64,000 nucleotides of DNA from Paraburkholderia aromaticivorans (GTDB lineage Bacteria; Pseudomonadota; Gammaproteobacteria; Burkholderiales; Burkholderiaceae), in NCBI RefSeq assembly GCF_012689525.1, contig NZ_CP051516.1, forward strand, positions 1,054,001-1,118,000, in the 5' to 3' direction. Numbering within the stretch: the stretch's first letter is position 1; every line of letters begins with the position of its first letter. Below are positions 34,422-43,778 of this stretch, piece by piece. The position numbers and the translations under genes are program-made. The notes beneath the pieces were generated by a model, which had not been told where the DNA came from, did no database searches, and saw only the letters and a list, made by a program, of their open reading frames with translations.

Positions 34422-37121
34422 ATGTCTTCGTTAGAACAGATCGTTCAGCAGCTCGCGGCTGACGGTCATCCTAGTCTGCCTGACGGTCATCCGATCGCCG
34501 ACGACAAGGTGCATCGGTACGGGACCGGCAAAAAGTATTGGTATTCGCTCCACCAGATTGAGCGCGCAGGTAGGGTCATCGGTTACACCGGCGCGTTTGG
34601 CCGCTGGTCCGGCAATGACAACGGCGCTCAGTCTTTCCAGTGGCACGGCGAGACATTGACGCCGGAAGACGTCAATGCGGCCCGGCAACGTCAGCAGGCC
34701 GCCGATCGTGCCGAAACCGAAAGGAAAGCACATGCGGCGAAACTCGCCGCGAATCGCGCGCGCGATCAATGGCAAAGAGCAAGCGACGGCGGTACTTCCG
34801 GCTATCTCGACCGGAAGCAGATCACGCCAGAGGGCGTGCGCTTCGATTCTGACTGCACGGTGCTTGTGCCGATGTTTCAGTACACCGACACCATCCGGCT
34901 CGTCGGCCTGCAGAAAATCACGCCCGATGGCGCAAAGCGCTTTAACAAGGGGATGGAGAAGAAAGGAGCGGCTTACCTGCTCGGTGACATCGGCAACGAT
35001 GACAAGGTCGCCATGATCGCGGAGGGCTACGCTACGGCCCGCTCTATCCGGATGGCGACCGACGAGGCAATCCCGCTGCTGATTTGCTTCGACGCTGGCG
35101 GCATTCTGTCGGCCGCGCGCTACCTGCGCGAACGCCACCCCGATCTGCATGTGCTGATCTGCGCCGACGACGACTGGAAGATTGAGCAGCGCCTGCGCGA
35201 TTGCCTCGTAGAAGATTTCGACTATAGCGGCGAGCTGGTGCTCGGTGGCGACGCAGTCCGTGTCGAGACCAGGAACACCTGGTACATGCTGTACGCCGAG
35301 CGCAAACAGGTCAATGGCGGCGTCGAGTTTATCGAACTGACGATCTGGAATGACGTCATGCCGGAGCGTCGCAGACGATTCGAGAATGCGGGACTCAAGT
35401 ATGCATACGAAGCGGTCGCGGACGTTGGAAACGCAACCGTGGTGTTTCCGCGCTTCGCCGACCGCGGTGACCGCAAGCTGACAGACTTCAACGATCTGCA
35501 TTGTGAGGAAAGCCTCGAACCCGTGCGCCAGCAGATCCAGTCCGCGCTACTCGCCGCTTTGGCGCCGGCATCAGAAGATCTTCCGCTGGACGCTCTGATG
35601 CAGGACCGGTATTTGGCTGCCGACCCTTTGTATGACCGCGCAGTTGCGGTTGTGAGAAACGCGGCTCGTGCGTCCGTCTCTCTTGTGCAACGTGCCCTGA
35701 GTATTGGCTTCAATCGCGCAGCCCGGCTGATCGAACGCATGGCGGACGAAGGCATCGTTTCGGACGAGCATCCGAATGGAACGCGCTCTGTGCTCGGCAT
35801 CGTGGCAGCGGAACCCGCGACGTCCGCTGGCGCTGCAACCGACGACGCGCCCGATCACGATGTTGAAAACGGCGCGCACACGTGGGAGCGCGATCTTGCG
35901 CGCAGCGAAAAGGGCAACCTGCTGCCCACGCTGGGCAACGTGCACATGATCCTGTCGAATCACAAGAGCTGGCAGGGCGTGATCGCGCAGGACGATTTCG
36001 CCGGCCGCGTTGTGAAACGGAAGAAACCGCCATTCGGCCGTCAGGGTGAGCGCGGTGAATGGACCGATATGGATGACATTCGCTGTGTGCTGTGGCTGTC
36101 GCAGAAATACGGTATCTCGGTTCGGCAGGACATCGTGATGAACGCCGTATTGCTCGTCGCCGACGAGACGCATTTTCACGATGTTCGTGAATACCTCGAC
36201 GGCCTCGTCTGGGACCGTGTCGAACGCGTGCGTACGTGGGCGACAACATACATGCAGGTAGGTGACAGCGAGTACGTGCAGCTCGCCGGCACGAAGTGGC
36301 TCATCGCGGCGGTGGCACGCGTGATGCGGCCCGGCTGCAAGGCTGACAACGTGCTGATTCTCGAAGGCAAGCAGGGTTGGGGGAAGTCCACGGCGCTCGA
36401 GGTGCTCGCCAATAAGCCGTGGTACACGAATTCGCCTATCCGCATCGGTGACAAGGACACATACGCCGTCATGGCGGGCAAGTGGATCATTGAGCTGGCC
36501 GAACTGGACTCGCTGAATAAAAGCGACTCGTCGGCCGCCAAAAGCTTCTTTGCAACGGAGACAGACCGTTTCCGCAACTTCTATGGCAAGCGTGCAACTG
36601 ACGTGCATCGGCAGGGTGTGTTCGCCGGCTCGGTGAACTTCGACACGTACCTCAAAGATGAGTCCGGCAACCGGCGTTACTGGCCACTTCGTGTTAGCGG
36701 GCCGATCGACATTGATGGCCTGCGCCGCGATCGCGACCAGCTATGGGCCGAAGCCGTCCATCTCTATCACCAGGGCGTTATCTGGCACGTGACCGAAGCA
36801 GAGCGTCCGCTGTTCGAGATTGAGCAAACCGAGCGCTATGAAGGCGACGTCTACGAAGACAAGATCGCCCGACATCTTGAAATGCAAACGCGCGTGACGA
36901 TGGAGGAGATCCTCGGTGATGTGCTGAAACTCGACACCTCGAAGTGGACGCTTCCGGAGCAACGACGGGTCGGCAAGGCTCTCAAGTCTCTCGGCTGGGT
37001 GCGCAAGCGGGAAACGACGGGGAAGCGGGGTTGGTACTACGTAAAGGAAGAAGATCCCGTGCCTCCGGCTAACCCGTCTGCGGCGCACGAACCGGGAGAG
37101 GACGACGATGCGCCGCTCTGA
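34422..37121 (+). CDS. Primase-helicase fusion: Toprim, FtsK-gamma and VapE domains
   Basis: 899 residues. A Toprim-type primase half includes [18 protein letters not shown] and LICFDAGG...LICADDD. Residues about 400-460 ([40 protein letters not shown]) are a clear FtsK gamma winged helix, which in FtsK reads KOPS sites. The C-terminal half is a virulence-associated-E type helicase with Walker [12 protein letters not shown] and [11 protein letters not shown]. It should initiate phage replication. The inserted FtsK-gamma domain may direct it to a specific DNA site. Confidence 0.87.
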   Translation: MSSLEQIVQQLAADGHPSLPDGHPIADDKVHRYGTGKKYWYSLHQIERAGRVIGYTGAFGRWSGNDNGAQSFQWHGETLTPEDVNAARQRQQAADRAETERKAHAAKLAANRARDQWQRASDGGTSGYLDRKQITPEGVRFDSDCTVLVPMFQYTDTIRLVGLQKITPDGAKRFNKGMEKKGAAYLLGDIGNDDKVAMIAEGYATARSIRMATDEAIPLLICFDAGGILSAARYLRERHPDLHVLICADDDWKIEQRLRDCLVEDFDYSGELVLGGDAVRVETRNTWYMLYAERKQVNGGVEFIELTIWNDVMPERRRRFENAGLKYAYEAVADVGNATVVFPRFADRGDRKLTDFNDLHCEESLEPVRQQIQSALLAALAPASEDLPLDALMQDRYLAADPLYDRAVAVVRNAARASVSLVQRALSIGFNRAARLIERMADEGIVSDEHPNGTRSVLGIVAAEPATSAGAATDDAPDHDVENGAHTWERDLARSEKGNLLPTLGNVHMILSNHKSWQGVIAQDDFAGRVVKRKKPPFGRQGERGEWTDMDDIRCVLWLSQKYGISVRQDIVMNAVLLVADETHFHDVREYLDGLVWDRVERVRTWATTYMQVGDSEYVQLAGTKWLIAAVARVMRPGCKADNVLILEGKQGWGKSTALEVLANKPWYTNSPIRIGDKDTYAVMAGKWIIELAELDSLNKSDSSAAKSFFATETDRFRNFYGKRATDVHRQGVFAGSVNFDTYLKDESGNRRYWPLRVSGPIDIDGLRRDRDQLWAEAVHLYHQGVIWHVTEAERPLFEIEQTERYEGDVYEDKIARHLEMQTRVTMEEILGDVLKLDTSKWTLPEQRRVGKALKSLGWVRKRETTGKRGWYYVKEEDPVPPANPSAAHEPGEDDDAPL

Positions 37122-37212
37122 TTCTTTGTGCGCATGGCGCGCTATTCGCACGGTTTCGGCGCGCCTTCGCGCCAGCTTTGGCGCGCTGCGCAGTGGTTAC
37201 CCAAGCGGCCCA

Positions 37213-37344
37213 TGTCCCAACGTCCCAAGCGACCGCCATGCGTGTGCGTGCATGCCCGCGACATGCGCGACGTGGGGGAGCGCATGTCGCGGGCGCGCGC
37301 GCCCTCACGACCTTTTTCCTTTGGGACATTGGGACGTTGGGACA
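37213..37344 (+). repeat. Candidate phage replication origin: octamer iterons and nested hairpins
   Basis: Three tandem octamers TTGGGACA, TTGGGACG, TTGGGACA begin at 37321, and two inverted copies lie at 37213-37228. The pair 37213-37228 / 37329-37344 is an exact 16-bp inverted repeat. Nested inside, 37254-37268 and 37280-37294 form an exact 15-bp inverted repeat (GCCCGCGACATGCGC) with an 11-base loop. It directly follows the primase-helicase gene and no convincing gene spans it. Confidence 0.7.
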
Positions 37345-37359
37345 ATAAAGGAGTAGCTA

Positions 37360-38142
37360 ATGATCGACCTGAAAGAACAAGCCGGGATTGCGATGAATGT
37401 ACGGGGTCAGCTATCTGACCCGATCGCTGATCCAAAAGTAACTTTGGGCGCGTTGGCATTCGCGAACGATCTCGGACGGATGCTGTGGCGCATGAAGTAC
37501 GGGCAGGACCTGAAACGCTCGGGCTTGCATCGCGCGGCGCTGCTGCTTGCAAAACAGTTGCGGGACCCGGCCAAGTTCAATCGCGCGAAATTCACGGGGA
37601 TAACCCGCGCCGCGAAGCGTGCGGCAGCGCTATCAGGAAAGCCAATCGAGCGCGAGGCATCGGATGTCATTGAGCGGTTTGCAAGTCAGGTAATTGTCGA
37701 GTGGATTGCGGATCTTTGTGCGCGCTGCAGCGGACGCGGTGTTATCGGCAGAGGTGACGCGGTGGCGGATCAGCAGCTCGCGTGTCCGGCGTGCGGCGGC
37801 GCCCGGTACGTTTGTGTCGATGAATTCCATATCCCCTTTGCCGCGCGCCCGGATGGCGGCGGCCCAATGATCTACAGGGAAATCGAGCGATGCCCTCAAT
37901 GCCACGGTGTCGGTCGTGCGGCGGTTGCGTCTTCAGAGAAGCGCACCGGTCGACAGATATGCCCGGCATGTCACGGCGGTGGCCGTCGTGCGATTGATCA
38001 CGCTGCCCGTGCTCGCTCGCTCGGCGTGCCATTAGATCAATACCGGTCGCACTGGGAAGCGCATTTCCATAGCGTGCTCGCCGCGCTGGATGCAGTGGAC
38101 GGTGCGGCGAACGACACGATGCGACGAAAACTGCAACGATGA
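37360..38142 (+). CDS. Zinc-motif phage protein, candidate Q-like late antiterminator
   Basis: 260 residues. Four DnaJ-like CxxC motifs are visible: CARCSGRG, CPACGGAR, CPQCHGVG and CPACHGGG. The N-terminal ~110 residues are helical and basic. It ends just before a promoter, a ~190-base leader and a terminator that precede the late genes, where lambda places Q. A copy of the dispersed palindrome is inside (PKVTLG). No direct evidence for antitermination beyond context and zinc motifs. Confidence 0.6.
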   Translation: MIDLKEQAGIAMNVRGQLSDPIADPKVTLGALAFANDLGRMLWRMKYGQDLKRSGLHRAALLLAKQLRDPAKFNRAKFTGITRAAKRAAALSGKPIEREASDVIERFASQVIVEWIADLCARCSGRGVIGRGDAVADQQLACPACGGARYVCVDEFHIPFAARPDGGGPMIYREIERCPQCHGVGRAAVASSEKRTGRQICPACHGGGRRAIDHAARARSLGVPLDQYRSHWEAHFHSVLAALDAVDGAANDTMRRKLQR

Positions 38143-38147
38143 AAGAC

Positions 38148-38177
38148 TTGCATTTCAAGAAAAGCTCTGCCTATACT
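38148..38177 (+). promoter_or_regulatory. Candidate late promoter
   Basis: TTGCAT (38148-38153) and TATACT (38172-38177) with an 18-base spacer, immediately after the Q-like gene. Transcription would start near 38184. Confidence 0.55.
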
Positions 38178-38345
38178 CCGCGCCGTGTGCATCCCATATT
38201 CACGGATGCGTGAAGTGCCCGCACACTCGTGGCGCAACTCTTTCCTTTCAGCCATACAGCATTGCGCGAGCGGCGCAACGAATAATGACAATGGGCTGTT
38301 AGGACGTATGGGCGGGTGTTCGTCCATACGAAACGTGAATCTTCG

Positions 38346-38377
38346 AAGCCCTGACCGCGAAAGCGTCGGGGCTTTTT
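38346..38377 (+). terminator. Leader terminator before the late genes
   Basis: AAGCCCTGAC and GTCGGGGCTT pair (one G-T), followed by TTTTT, 17 bases before the first late gene. About 190 bases after the promoter at 38148, it resembles the lambda 6S RNA layout. Confidence 0.75.
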
Positions 38378-38393
38378 GCTTCTGGAGGTTGGC

Positions 38394-39149
38394 ATGGATC
38401 AGGTGACCGCGCAGGTCAAGACGTTGCCGCTTCTGCAAACGCTCGAGGCTAAAGCAGGCAAGCAGTTTGTGTATGCAGCGCGCACCGCGCTTAACCTCGT
38501 CGCGCAGAATATCGTTATCGCGCAGCAGCGCGAGATGAGAGACGTGTTTGACCGGCCGAGCACGTGGACGTTGAACTCGGTGTCGATCATGCAGCGCGCG
38601 ACGTCTGCGCAGCCGAGTGCACAGATCGGTTTCCGCCAGTTCGCGTACAAGGGCACACCGGCCGCAACTTACCTGCAACCACAGGTGTCTGGTGGTTCAC
38701 GTGGCTATACCCGGTTCGAACACATGCTCGCGTTGTCGGGCGTCCTGCCCAACGGCGATTACGTGATGCCGACGAATGCGAATGTGCGTGACGCGTTCGG
38801 CAATGTGCCGCGTGGCATCTACTCGTCGGTGGCATCGCAGATCCGTGCGTCACGCGACAGCGCGCAGAACGAAACGGCTCGCTCGAAAAAGAGGAAGTCG
38901 CGTGATCCGGTCAAGGGTGTTCGCTACTTCGTGGGCAAGCCGGCTGGTGGTCGATTCGCTCTCGGCATCTGGGCGCGGTACACGTTCGGGCACGGCAGCG
39001 GGATTCGTCCGGTGTTCGCGTTCAGCGCGACGCCGCATTACGAAGAGCGTTATCCGTTCTATGATGTAGCAGAGCAGACTGTCGACGCGACGCTCGAACC
39101 GGCAATGCAGCAGGCGTTCATGATGGCGCTCGCGACCGCGCGATGGTGA
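38394..39149 (+). CDS. Hypothetical phage structural-type protein
   Basis: 251 residues from ATG 38394 with GGAGG seven bases upstream. Sequence includes AARTALNLVAQNIVIAQQREMRDVFDRP and GGSRGYTRFEHMLALSGVLP. It resembles head-completion or minor-tail proteins only loosely. It is the first gene of the late operon, before terS, which is unusual for a structural gene. Function not assigned. Confidence 0.6.
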   Translation: MDQVTAQVKTLPLLQTLEAKAGKQFVYAARTALNLVAQNIVIAQQREMRDVFDRPSTWTLNSVSIMQRATSAQPSAQIGFRQFAYKGTPAATYLQPQVSGGSRGYTRFEHMLALSGVLPNGDYVMPTNANVRDAFGNVPRGIYSSVASQIRASRDSAQNETARSKKRKSRDPVKGVRYFVGKPAGGRFALGIWARYTFGHGSGIRPVFAFSATPHYEERYPFYDVAEQTVDATLEPAMQQAFMMALATARW

Positions 39150-39280
39150 GCGTCGCGTTCGCGTGGACAGTCGACCGGGTGCCGAGCGTGGCTCGCCGTG
39201 AGGTCGTGGGTCCCTTCCGATAAGGCGGGTATGCGGGTAATTCGAGCCCCATCACACGCGTCGTCAAAGCAACTTTTCAG

Positions 39281-39330
39281 GGTAGTCACTCTGGTAGTCA
39301 GGTAGTCAATTCAGGGGTAGTCGGGTAGTC
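39281..39330 (+). repeat. Five GGTAGTC direct repeats, candidate packaging site
   Basis: GGTAGTC starts at 39281, 39293, 39301, 39316 and 39324, ending 34 bases before the small-terminase gene. In lambda-like phages, terminase small-subunit binding repeats lie in or next to this gene. A dispersed palindrome copy lies at 39265, just upstream. Confidence 0.65.
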
Positions 39331-39363
39331 AACGACTGCCCCTTTCCCGTTTCTGGAGGCCGG

Positions 39364-40011
39364 ATGGCAAAGCTCGGACAGAGGGCGTTTGCCCGGCACA
39401 TCGGCGTCACGTTGCGCGCCGTGCAAAAGGCGCTCCAGTCGGGGCGCATTGCAGTGGACGCAGACGGCAAGATCGATGCCGATGCGGCTGTTGCGGCCTG
39501 GCGTCGCAACACGGACGAGTCACGGCGCTCGATCACCGATCAATCCCGCCCGTCGCTCGGGAATGCCGCGTTCTCGATGCCGTCTCCTCCGGCCAATCCT
39601 GACGACGATGAGGAAGACGACGATGTTCCTGCTGCCGCGAGCAAGGAAGACCCGTCAATGGTTGCCTATCGCGCTGCGCGTGCTGCGCGCGAGCAGACGC
39701 GGCTCGAGCGTGAGCGGATGGACCTCGAGCGTGAGCGCGGCACGACGCTGCCGCTTGCTGATGCGCAACGCCTGGCCTTCACCGCATTTCGCACGGTGCG
39801 CGATAACGTGATGAACATTCCCGTTCGTCTGAAAGACGCGCTCGCTGCAGAGACTGATCCGGTCAGGGTCGAGTCGATGCTCGACGCGGAACTCGTTCGC
39901 GCGCTTGCGTCTGTGGACGCGACGGCGCTCCTGAGCGAAAACGATACGGATGACGCCGATGGGAGCGACCGAAGCATTTCTGAAGACGATCACGGAGGCG
40001 ATACGGCCTGA
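39364..40011 (+). CDS. terS: Terminase small subunit, Nu1-like
   Basis: 215 residues from ATG 39364 with GGAGG upstream. The N-terminal HTH (RAFARHIGVTLRAVQKALQSGRI) recognises the packaging site in this family. A long acidic linker (NPDDDEEDDD) and a coiled-coil dimer segment (AAREQTRLERERMDLERERG) follow. Its 3' end overlaps terL by 62 bases. Confidence 0.83.
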   Translation: MAKLGQRAFARHIGVTLRAVQKALQSGRIAVDADGKIDADAAVAAWRRNTDESRRSITDQSRPSLGNAAFSMPSPPANPDDDEEDDDVPAAASKEDPSMVAYRAARAAREQTRLERERMDLERERGTTLPLADAQRLAFTAFRTVRDNVMNIPVRLKDALAAETDPVRVESMLDAELVRALASVDATALLSENDTDDADGSDRSISEDDHGGDTA

Positions 40012-42031
40012 CAGGCGGATCGGCATCGCCGAGTGGTCGGAGAAGCATCGCGTCCTGCCGGAAAGCAGCCCTGAGCCCGGTAAATGGCGAAATGAGCGCA
40101 CGCCGTACCTCGTCGGCATCATGGATGCGCTCTCGGGTCAGGCGAGCGCCGTAACGCGCTACGCGCACGACGATGACCGGCCGTTCGATAACAGCCGCGT
40201 GATCACGGTCGGTCTCATGAAGGGGCACCAGCTCGGCGGCTCGGCGCTGGGCGAAAACTTCATTGGCCGCTGCATCACGACGGCGGCCGGCAACATCCTC
40301 GCAGTGTTCGCGACCTACGACGACGCCGAGAAGTGGGAAATGGACCGCTTCGAGCCGATGCGCTCGTCGACGCCAGATCTGCGTCGCCGTGTGCGCGACG
40401 CGATGAAGAAGGGCAGCGAAAACACCAAGCTGCGCAAGAAATTCCCTGGTGGGCTGATGAACCTCGTCAGTGCGACGAGAGCAGGCCGCCTGAAGTCGAC
40501 GACGGTGCGCTATGTGCTGCTCGAGGAAATCGACGAGTACGTGCTTAACGTCGACGGTCAGGGCAATCCGATCGAGCTCGCGAAAAACCGCACAAGTAAC
40601 TTTGGCCGCCGCGCGAAGATCTTCGCGAACAGTACGCCGACCATCAAGCGCCGCTCGCAGATCGAGAAGCTGTATGAGACCGGTGACCAGCGGCGGTATT
40701 TCGTTCGGTGTCCAGACTGCGGCTCGCCACAGTTTTTCGACTGGCGCAAGGGCATGCGCCGCTCGCCGGCCGATCCGTGCGTCGTGCTCTATTACTGCCA
40801 GACCGGCTGCGGCGCCGGCAATCCTGAGAGCGTCTGGAAAACGCGGGGCTATGAGGGCGCTTACTGGATGCCGACAGAGGTCGGTGATGGCAAGACGGCC
40901 AGCTTCCACCTGAGTGCACTGTACGCGCCGCTCGGATGGCGCCCGTGGTCCGATCTGATGGACGATTGGGAGGCCGCACAAACCGACGCCGACAAGATGA
41001 TCGCGTTCGTCAACAACGCGCTCGCCGAGTGCTGGGAAGACAAGAGCGCGGAGATGAAGTGGGAGGCGATCAAGCGTCGCGCGGAGCCGTACAAGCTGCG
41101 CACGATCCCGCTCGGCTGTCTACTGCTGACCTGTGCGGTCGATACTCAGAACGACCGTCTGGAAGTCGAGATTTCCGGCTGGGGTCGCGGCATGCGCAAC
41201 TGGACAGTCGACCACGCTGTCTTTCGAGGTGACCCGGCGTTGCCCGACGTTTGGAACCAGCTCGACAGGTATCTCGACGCGCCGATCGTCAATCAGTTTG
41301 GCGTGCCGATGCGCATCGAGCTATGTGCTGTCGACTCCGGCGGCAGTCGCACGCAGGACGTGTATGACTATTGCCGGCTGCGCCGCCACCGTGGTGTGTT
41401 CGCCATCAAGGGCGCGAAAGAGAAACACAAGCCGATCATCGGCCGCCCGACTGATCAGGACGTGACGGTCAAGGGTAAGACCTACCCGAACGGCGTGAAG
41501 CTCTGGCCGGTCGGAACCGACACCGCGAAAAACCGCATTTTCGGTGCGCTGCTCGGCGACGAGGAGCGTGAGGTCGTCGACCGGCGGATGCACTTCTCGG
41601 TCGATCTCGATGACGAGTACTTCGAGCAGCTCACGGCAGAGGCGTACAACCCGTCGAAAGACCGCTGGGACAAGCTCCGAAAGCGTAATGAAGCGCTCGA
41701 CCTCAAGGTCTACAACTTCGCGTGCGCGTATCACCCACGGTTGCGCCTGAATGTATATCAGGACGCCGACTGGGCGGCGCTCGAATCGGTGATCGAGCCG
41801 CGTGTACGGGATCTCTTCGCGTCTGTTCCGGCTCATGACGTGCCGGCGCCGGAACTGGCTGGCGCGGCGGAACAGGCTGACGCGGACACGGCTGTGCTGG
41901 AGGTTGTTCCGGACGCGGAGTTGGCGGTGGCGACGGTCGATACGGCAAGCGAACCGGCGGCGCCAGCGACAGACACGGGTGCGATGCAGAACTCATGGAT
42001 TCCACGCCGGGACAACTGGCTGAGGCGATAG
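39950..42031 (+). CDS. terL: Terminase large subunit, GpA family
   Basis: 693 residues, near lambda GpA length. The deviant Walker A MKGHQLGGSALG and Walker B LLEEID fit the GpA packaging ATPase. The nuclease half has LTCAVDTQNDRLEVEISGW and CAVDSGGSRTQDVYDYC with metal-binding aspartates. Start 39950 is uncertain; ATG 39962 is possible. It cuts and translocates DNA into the prohead. A palindrome variant is at 40592 (TSNFG). Confidence 0.92.
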   Translation: MTPMGATEAFLKTITEAIRPDRRIGIAEWSEKHRVLPESSPEPGKWRNERTPYLVGIMDALSGQASAVTRYAHDDDRPFDNSRVITVGLMKGHQLGGSALGENFIGRCITTAAGNILAVFATYDDAEKWEMDRFEPMRSSTPDLRRRVRDAMKKGSENTKLRKKFPGGLMNLVSATRAGRLKSTTVRYVLLEEIDEYVLNVDGQGNPIELAKNRTSNFGRRAKIFANSTPTIKRRSQIEKLYETGDQRRYFVRCPDCGSPQFFDWRKGMRRSPADPCVVLYYCQTGCGAGNPESVWKTRGYEGAYWMPTEVGDGKTASFHLSALYAPLGWRPWSDLMDDWEAAQTDADKMIAFVNNALAECWEDKSAEMKWEAIKRRAEPYKLRTIPLGCLLLTCAVDTQNDRLEVEISGWGRGMRNWTVDHAVFRGDPALPDVWNQLDRYLDAPIVNQFGVPMRIELCAVDSGGSRTQDVYDYCRLRRHRGVFAIKGAKEKHKPIIGRPTDQDVTVKGKTYPNGVKLWPVGTDTAKNRIFGALLGDEEREVVDRRMHFSVDLDDEYFEQLTAEAYNPSKDRWDKLRKRNEALDLKVYNFACAYHPRLRLNVYQDADWAALESVIEPRVRDLFASVPAHDVPAPELAGAAEQADADTAVLEVVPDAELAVATVDTASEPAAPATDTGAMQNSWIPRRDNWLRR

Positions 42032-42033
42032 AT

Positions 42034-42237
42034 ATGGCATTTACACAGCAGAACCTTGACGCGATCGAGAAAGCCGTTGCGACCGGCACGCTGTCCGTCG
42101 AATACAACGGCAAGCGAATTACTTATCGGTCCATGAGCGATCTGTTGCGTGCCCGCGATGTGATCAAGACGGAGCTCGCGAAGCAGCAGTCGTCCAGCGC
42201 ACCACGATCCAGCATCGCCATTTACCAACGGTTCTGA
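42034..42237 (+). CDS. Head-tail joining protein, gpW family
   Basis: 67 residues from ATG 42034 with GAGG upstream. LDAIEKAVATGTLSVEYNGKRITYRSMSDLLRARDVI is the gpW pattern (helix, beta hairpin, helix). It sits between terL and portal as in lambda. GpW stabilises DNA in the head and forms the platform for gpFII. Confidence 0.88.
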   Translation: MAFTQQNLDAIEKAVATGTLSVEYNGKRITYRSMSDLLRARDVIKTELAKQQSSSAPRSSIAIYQRF

Positions 42238-42238
42238 C

Positions 42239-43708
42239 ATGAAGACAAACTTTCTCGACAGGGCGATTGAGTATGTGGCGCCCGGGCTCGCTGCGAGACG
42301 GATGCGTGCGCGGGTTTCGATCCATGCGGCGCGTGGATTCGACGGCGCAAAGCGCGGGCCGCGCTCGGCGGGCTGGCGTGCCTCCGGTGCAAGCTCGACG
42401 GCGGAGGTGCTGCCCGCGCTTGGCATCCTGCGCAACCGTGCGCGGGATCTGGTGCGCAACAACCCGCACATCCGGCGAGCGCTCAAGATTCTCGTGGCGA
42501 ATGCGATCGGGACCGGTGTGCAGGCCAAATTCAGCGACAAGGCTCTCCAGAAGGTCTGGAAGCGGTGGGTCAAGGTTTGTGATGCCGGCGGATTGCTGGA
42601 CTTTTACGGCCTGCAGGCGCAGGCATACAAGGCCCTGAAGGAGTCGGGTGAGGTGCTGCTCAGGTTTCGCACCCGCCTGCCGCAGGACGGCATGGAGGTG
42701 CCGCTCCAGTTGCAGATCCTTGAGATCGATTTTCTCGATACGTTGAAGGTCGGTCCCGTTGACGGCGGGTTCATTGTGGCCGGCGTGCAGTTCAATATGA
42801 TCGGCCAGCGGACAGGTTACTGGCTATTCGATCAGCATCCCGGAGAAGTGGCGCAGGTGCCCCGCAACATGCTGAGCCGATTTGTGCCGGCGTCGGAGGT
42901 CATCCACCTGTTTGATGCAATCGATCGGCCCAACGCGGTGCGTGGGTTCCCATGGCTTGCTTCTGCGATCTGGAAAGCCCGCGACCTCGACGAGTATCAG
43001 GACGCCGAGCTCGTTCGTAAAAAGATCGAGGCCTGCTTCGCGGCGTTCGTTACGTCGAGCGATGAGGGCTTTCAGGTGGGACGCACGACGGCATCCGCGC
43101 CTGGAGATCCTCGCCGTGTGGAGTCGCTGTCGCCTGGCATGGTCGAGTATCTGCGGCCGGGGGAAACCGTTGATTTTTCCGCGCCTGCAACCAGCAATGA
43201 CTATGAGGGGAATGTACGCGTCGACCTGCGCGCGATCGCGGCTGGCACGGACACGACGTATGAGCAATTGACCGGCGATTATTCGCAGGTCAATTTCACC
43301 AGCGGTCGCATGGGGAAAATGGAGTTCAAGCGTTTCCTTGAGCAGGATCTGTGGCTCATCTTCATTCCGATGTTCTGCGAAGCGGTCGCGAGCCGCTTCG
43401 TTTCGACTGCCTATCTCGCTGGCAAGACGAAACAGCCGGTAGCGGATGTGTCCTGGTCGCCGCAGCGCATCGAATTTATCGATCCGTTGCGCGAAGCAAA
43501 CGGCATCATCGCGCTGATCGACGCTCGCCTGAAGAGCCGGCATCAAAGCATTCGCGATCTTGGCGAAGACCCGGACGAGGTCGACGCGGAGATCAATGCC
43601 GATCCCCTCGCAATCGAGGTGCCCATTTCGGGCCGTTCTCTCGACGCGAAGTCGGTTCACGACGTACTCGACCGGCTGGAGCAGATGCTGTCAGCGGTGC
43701 CGCAGTAG
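42239..43708 (+). CDS. Phage portal protein, lambda family
   Basis: 489 residues. Recognised by RNRARDLVRNNPHIRRALKILVANAIGTGVQAKF, PWLASAIWKARDLDEYQDAELVRKKIEACFAAFV and YEQLTGDYSQVNFTSGRMGKMEFKRFLEQDLW. Portal proteins form the dodecameric ring through which DNA enters and leaves the head. It follows gpW with one base between genes. Confidence 0.93.
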   Translation: MKTNFLDRAIEYVAPGLAARRMRARVSIHAARGFDGAKRGPRSAGWRASGASSTAEVLPALGILRNRARDLVRNNPHIRRALKILVANAIGTGVQAKFSDKALQKVWKRWVKVCDAGGLLDFYGLQAQAYKALKESGEVLLRFRTRLPQDGMEVPLQLQILEIDFLDTLKVGPVDGGFIVAGVQFNMIGQRTGYWLFDQHPGEVAQVPRNMLSRFVPASEVIHLFDAIDRPNAVRGFPWLASAIWKARDLDEYQDAELVRKKIEACFAAFVTSSDEGFQVGRTTASAPGDPRRVESLSPGMVEYLRPGETVDFSAPATSNDYEGNVRVDLRAIAAGTDTTYEQLTGDYSQVNFTSGRMGKMEFKRFLEQDLWLIFIPMFCEAVASRFVSTAYLAGKTKQPVADVSWSPQRIEFIDPLREANGIIALIDARLKSRHQSIRDLGEDPDEVDAEINADPLAIEVPISGRSLDAKSVHDVLDRLEQMLSAVPQ

Positions 43709-43736
43709 TCGTCGCAAAGCAACTTTGAAACCTCTG

Positions 43737-43762
43737 AAACGCCCGCTTTCATGCGGGCGTTT
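43737..43762 (+). terminator. Hairpin between portal and capsid genes
   Basis: AAACGCCCGC pairs with GCGGGCGTTT around a six-base loop. Only three T follow, so it may be a weak terminator or an mRNA-processing hairpin. A palindrome variant (43715) lies just upstream. Confidence 0.55.
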
Positions 43763-43778
43763 CCCATTGGAGTAAACC

